Shown one piece after another: positions 61,677 to 64,000 of a stretch of 64,000 bases of DNA (position 1 is its first letter; each line of letters opens with the position of its first letter). Both the position numbers and the translations under genes were made by a program. The DNA is taken from assembly GCA_020726505.1 (NCBI GenBank), contig JAHLEZ010000004.1, positions 620,001-684,000 of the forward strand, read 5' to 3'. The DNA is from Leptodontidium sp. MPI-SDFR-AT-0119 (taxonomy: Eukaryota; Ascomycota; Leotiomycetes; Helotiales; Leptodontidiaceae). The notes under the pieces are model-generated. The model saw only the letters and a list, made by a program, of their open reading frames with translations. It was not told where the DNA came from and did not search any database.

Positions 61677-61912
61677 TATAGTTTAGAAAATATATTTAAA
61701 ACTAATCTCTAGCCTTCTAAGAAGTCTAGAAGGGAAGCGTATATATAAAGGGGGTGTCCCGTGCGGGGCACTAAAGCACTAGCGTGCGAGGACATACGCA
61801 GTTGTGATATGTCTTACTACTATTTAGACAAATAGAGTTCATTACACCCCCGCATTAGCATCGGTCCTTAGGCTCCTTGGCTCAGAGGAAACAAGTGCGC
61901 GTACATATGACA
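61677..61912 (-). repeat. Element B 5' LTR
   Basis: 236 bp, beginning TGTCATATGTACGCGCAC on the minus strand. The outer edge is followed on the plus strand by target duplication AGAAT. Confidence 0.9.
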
Positions 61913-62525
61913 AGAATAATATGTCCTCAAACCGAGCACTCGACTTTAGGTGGCTAGGTCTTTACAAGATTACTAAAACTTATACTAATAAAGGTTATTA
62001 TAGACTTAAGGAACTCAGCGATAATAGCCCCTAGTTATAATAAACCTTCGCTAGTAATAAGTTTAAGTTTTTTTATAATAAGAATAACTTCATTTATAAC
62101 GATAGTAATAAAGTGAGAGAGGCCTCTAATAAAGACGACAACTTAACCCCTTTAAATCTTGAATTAGACATTAATTTATAATACTTTAACGACCCCGAAT
62201 TCTTAAAGAACCCTATAATTCTAATAATATAATGTGTTAAAGACGATAAGATAGTAATTAGAGTCCCTGAATTGTTAGTATAATAATATAGTAAGTAAGT
62301 ACTAAGTAGTGTCTGACTCGAAATAAATATATATATTTTACACATTAACGTCGCCGATAATATTTCTTTAATTAAATAAACTTAGTCCTAATAATTATCA
62401 CTTACTTTTACAAGTAACCGTCGTGACACAAAACTTAAAGTTAACACGTTAATATCGAGGCTTTAGTATTAAGGAGCTAGTACGAGGACGTACCCCTAGT
62501 CTTTAAAGGGGGGGATAATATATTA
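61913..62525 (+). mobile_element. Element A, third part: integrase C-terminus and 3' end
   Basis: The plus strand resumes as RALDFRWLGLYKITKTYTNKGYYRLKELSDN, the post-core GPY-like region of Gypsy integrases (split here: RALDFRWLGLYKITK, then GYYRLKEL). A G-rich tract (AAAGGGGGGGATAAT near 62505-62520) fits a polypurine tract, after which the 3' LTR should start. The LTR itself cannot be delimited because its partner was not found. Confidence 0.55.
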
Positions 62526-63520
62526 CTATATATTAAAATTATTAAAATAATTACTAAACCGACTTCGTACTACTAAGAACTACGATTTAGGACACCTTAG
62601 TACTATAACAAATACAAAGAAGAGTTTATATAGCCCTAAGTAAGTTAAAGAGAACATTAGCCTTATGTTACAAGAACACTTATTTCTTAAAGTAAAACTT
62701 AATAAGAAACTAACGTCCTTATAAATTATTTACTATATACGAATATATAATAAGTTTAGAACGAGACTATTATTATTAAGCTAGCGATATTTTAGGCGGC
62801 AAAAAGTAACTTCGTTTAAATAAGCTAGTTATTAGGCTTAATTTATAAGACTAGATTTTAAAACGGCAAGTTAAACCTGTGGCTTAAGCTAGAAATTCGA
62901 GTCTAACGTACTAAACACCCTAAAGAATATAGACGTAATATATTTAAGCGCTAACTCTTAGTAATTAATAAAAAGAAAGGGAATAATAAAGTAAGTCTAT
63001 TGTTCTTAGGGATAAAGTTAATAACTTATAAAGTTATTAACCTTAACGTAATATATAGCGATCTATAAAGGACGACACTAAGAGTACTATTAACAAACTA
63101 GCCTTAAACTAGTAAGTAGATCACATAATTTATATAAGGTAAGTAGAAGTCTAAGAAATCTCTTAATAAAGAGTTAATAACACGCTTAGAATTAAAGCTG
63201 CACTTTTTGAAACCTTAAGTTAATAACTATAATATAGCTAACGCTAACCCTACCTCACGTGTTAAAGATTTAAGTATATTATTAACTAACGACCCCTAAT
63301 TAGTAAACCTTTTAGGGATCGAGTATTAGTCGACTACCCCTAATTAACTTTGTTTAAAGTCTCTCGCCCGCTAAGTTAAGGCCCCTTTTATATATATGTC
63401 AATACCTCTTAGTCCCTTTTCGTTAAAAAGTCTAAACGAATAAAGACTTCTCTTATTATTTACTAGTACTAATAGACAAGAGGTAATATATTTGGCACTT
63501 AAAGTACTAATACATCAGCA
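62526..63520. repeat. AT-rich RIP-type relic DNA
   Basis: Probably includes the 3' LTR of element A and older repeats. No protein trace, boundary or duplication could be recognised. Confidence 0.4.
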
Positions 63521-64000
63521 AAAAAAATTGGGCGCAGCCGTCCGCCTACGGCGCCGGAGGCGCCATTTAGCGCCTAAGTTGTATGTCGAAAATTTTAGGG
63601 ACAGCTACATATTATACTAATTCTAATTAGCCGCCGAGGACGCTTACGGCGCGGTAAGTGCCAATAGTGCCGTAGGTGGTCCACTTTTTGCAGCGGGGCA
63701 ATTAAGCGAAGAACATCAAAATGTTCTAATTCTCTTCTTACGTACGTCCTACTTATGTACGTACTACATGCACACGTTATAGCACACAAATAAAGCTAGG
63801 GCTAAGATAAACTTTACCTAAAAAAAATTATGTACTAATTATATTTTTTTTAAAGTGGAAATTCATAGTATAAGAGCTTTACCGAAGCTAGTTTTAAGGA
63901 CGTGCATTTAAGTGTGCAGCCTTCGGAACGGAAATATTAAGGTGCCGTGTAAACGGCCGCCAAACGGCCGCCAGCTAGCGAATAGGGGTAAGCGACTGGC
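63521..64000. repeat. GC-rich, less decayed repeat at the window end
   Basis: Starts abruptly with GGGCGCAGCCGTCCGCC after an A-run. It contains GGCGCCGGAGGCGCC (63550-63564), repeated CGTACGTCC/TACGTAC palindromic runs near 63739-63765, and a direct repeat of AACGGCCGCC near 63953-63971. The composition suggests a separate, younger insertion continuing beyond the window. No coding capacity was recognised. Confidence 0.4.

Larger units (their letters stand above)
53623..61912 (-). mobile_element. Element B: complete but RIP-decayed Ty3/Gypsy retrotransposon
   Basis: An 8290-bp element with 236-bp LTRs at 53623-53858 and 61677-61912, flanked by AGAAT (53618-53622 and 61913-61917). In minus orientation it starts TGTCATATG. 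Next to the 3' LTR lies the polypurine tract AGGGAGAGGGAA (53863-53874). Protein traces in minus order are a gag region (about 60.0-61.6 kb), a knuckle-like trace near 59.9 kb, reverse transcriptase near 58.6-58.9 kb ([37 protein letters not shown]) and integrase zinc-binding traces near 57.0 kb (GHYSITKTL, YLKEYNIY where relatives have CxxC). The order RT then integrase is that of Gypsy. Frequent in-frame stops and Cys/His/Trp losses by C-to-T or G-to-A changes make it inactive. Confidence 0.9.

Overview
The window is nuclear DNA of a filamentous ascomycete. Genes carry short introns (44-172 bp) with GT donors, AG acceptors and CTRAY-like branch points. The gene set is typically fungal: a Zn2Cys6 factor, HNH and C2H2/ankyrin proteins, TMA7, a PRP4 kinase and an anion:cation MFS permease. 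The AT-rich part shows the all-transition decay expected of repeat-induced point mutation (RIP). Some protein fragments remind me of Leotiomycetes sequences, but that is an impression, not a measurement.

Layout. (1) 1-31.4 kb is a normal-GC gene region. It holds a Ran1-type kinase (2185-3711), a PPxY-rich protein (8824-9525), an unrecognised 96-aa three-exon gene (10424-10929), an HNH pseudogene (10926-12631), PRP4 kinase (14218-16990), TMA7 (17414-17726), a broken membrane-protein gene (18195-19917), a Zn2Cys6 factor (20099-21975), a beta-carbonic anhydrase (22244-23293), a short-chain dehydrogenase (23923-24899), a decayed secreted-protein gene (27171-27827), a short PEBP-like gene (28051-28602) and a broken C2H2-ankyrin-LIM gene (29175-31425). 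Housekeeping genes look intact, while accessory genes are often broken, increasingly so toward the transposon block. (2) 32.1-36.3 kb is a decayed hAT DNA transposon with matching CAGGGTGGG termini. (3) 36.3-40.6 kb is a small normal-GC island with one intact MFS transporter (38423-40177). (4) 40.6-64 kb is a nested, AT-rich retrotransposon block.

The retrotransposon block can be read in layers. A minus-strand Ty1/Copia relic (D, about 42.3-46.5 kb) and a plus-strand Ty3/Gypsy relic (A, about 46.6-62.5 kb) are the oldest material. A carries two insertions. One is a complete 8290-bp minus-strand Gypsy element (B, 53623-61912) with 236-bp LTRs and AGAAT target duplications. The other is a young 2274-bp element (C, 51068-53341) with 173-bp LTRs that read as identical, AAGGT duplications, a single gag-type ORF and no polymerase. 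A separate solo LTR (41442-41743, TTACA duplication) also escaped RIP. Element C is the most interesting object here: it is a gag-only LTR element whose primer-binding site looks complementary to the anticodon arm of initiator tRNA-Met.

Functionally, the intact genes cover splicing (PRP4), translation (TMA7), signalling (the Ran1-type kinase), CO2/bicarbonate metabolism, redox chemistry, transcription and nutrient uptake. I see no biosynthetic cluster. All exon joins were worked out by reading frame and splice consensus only. Family names come from motifs and from memory, not from a database search.
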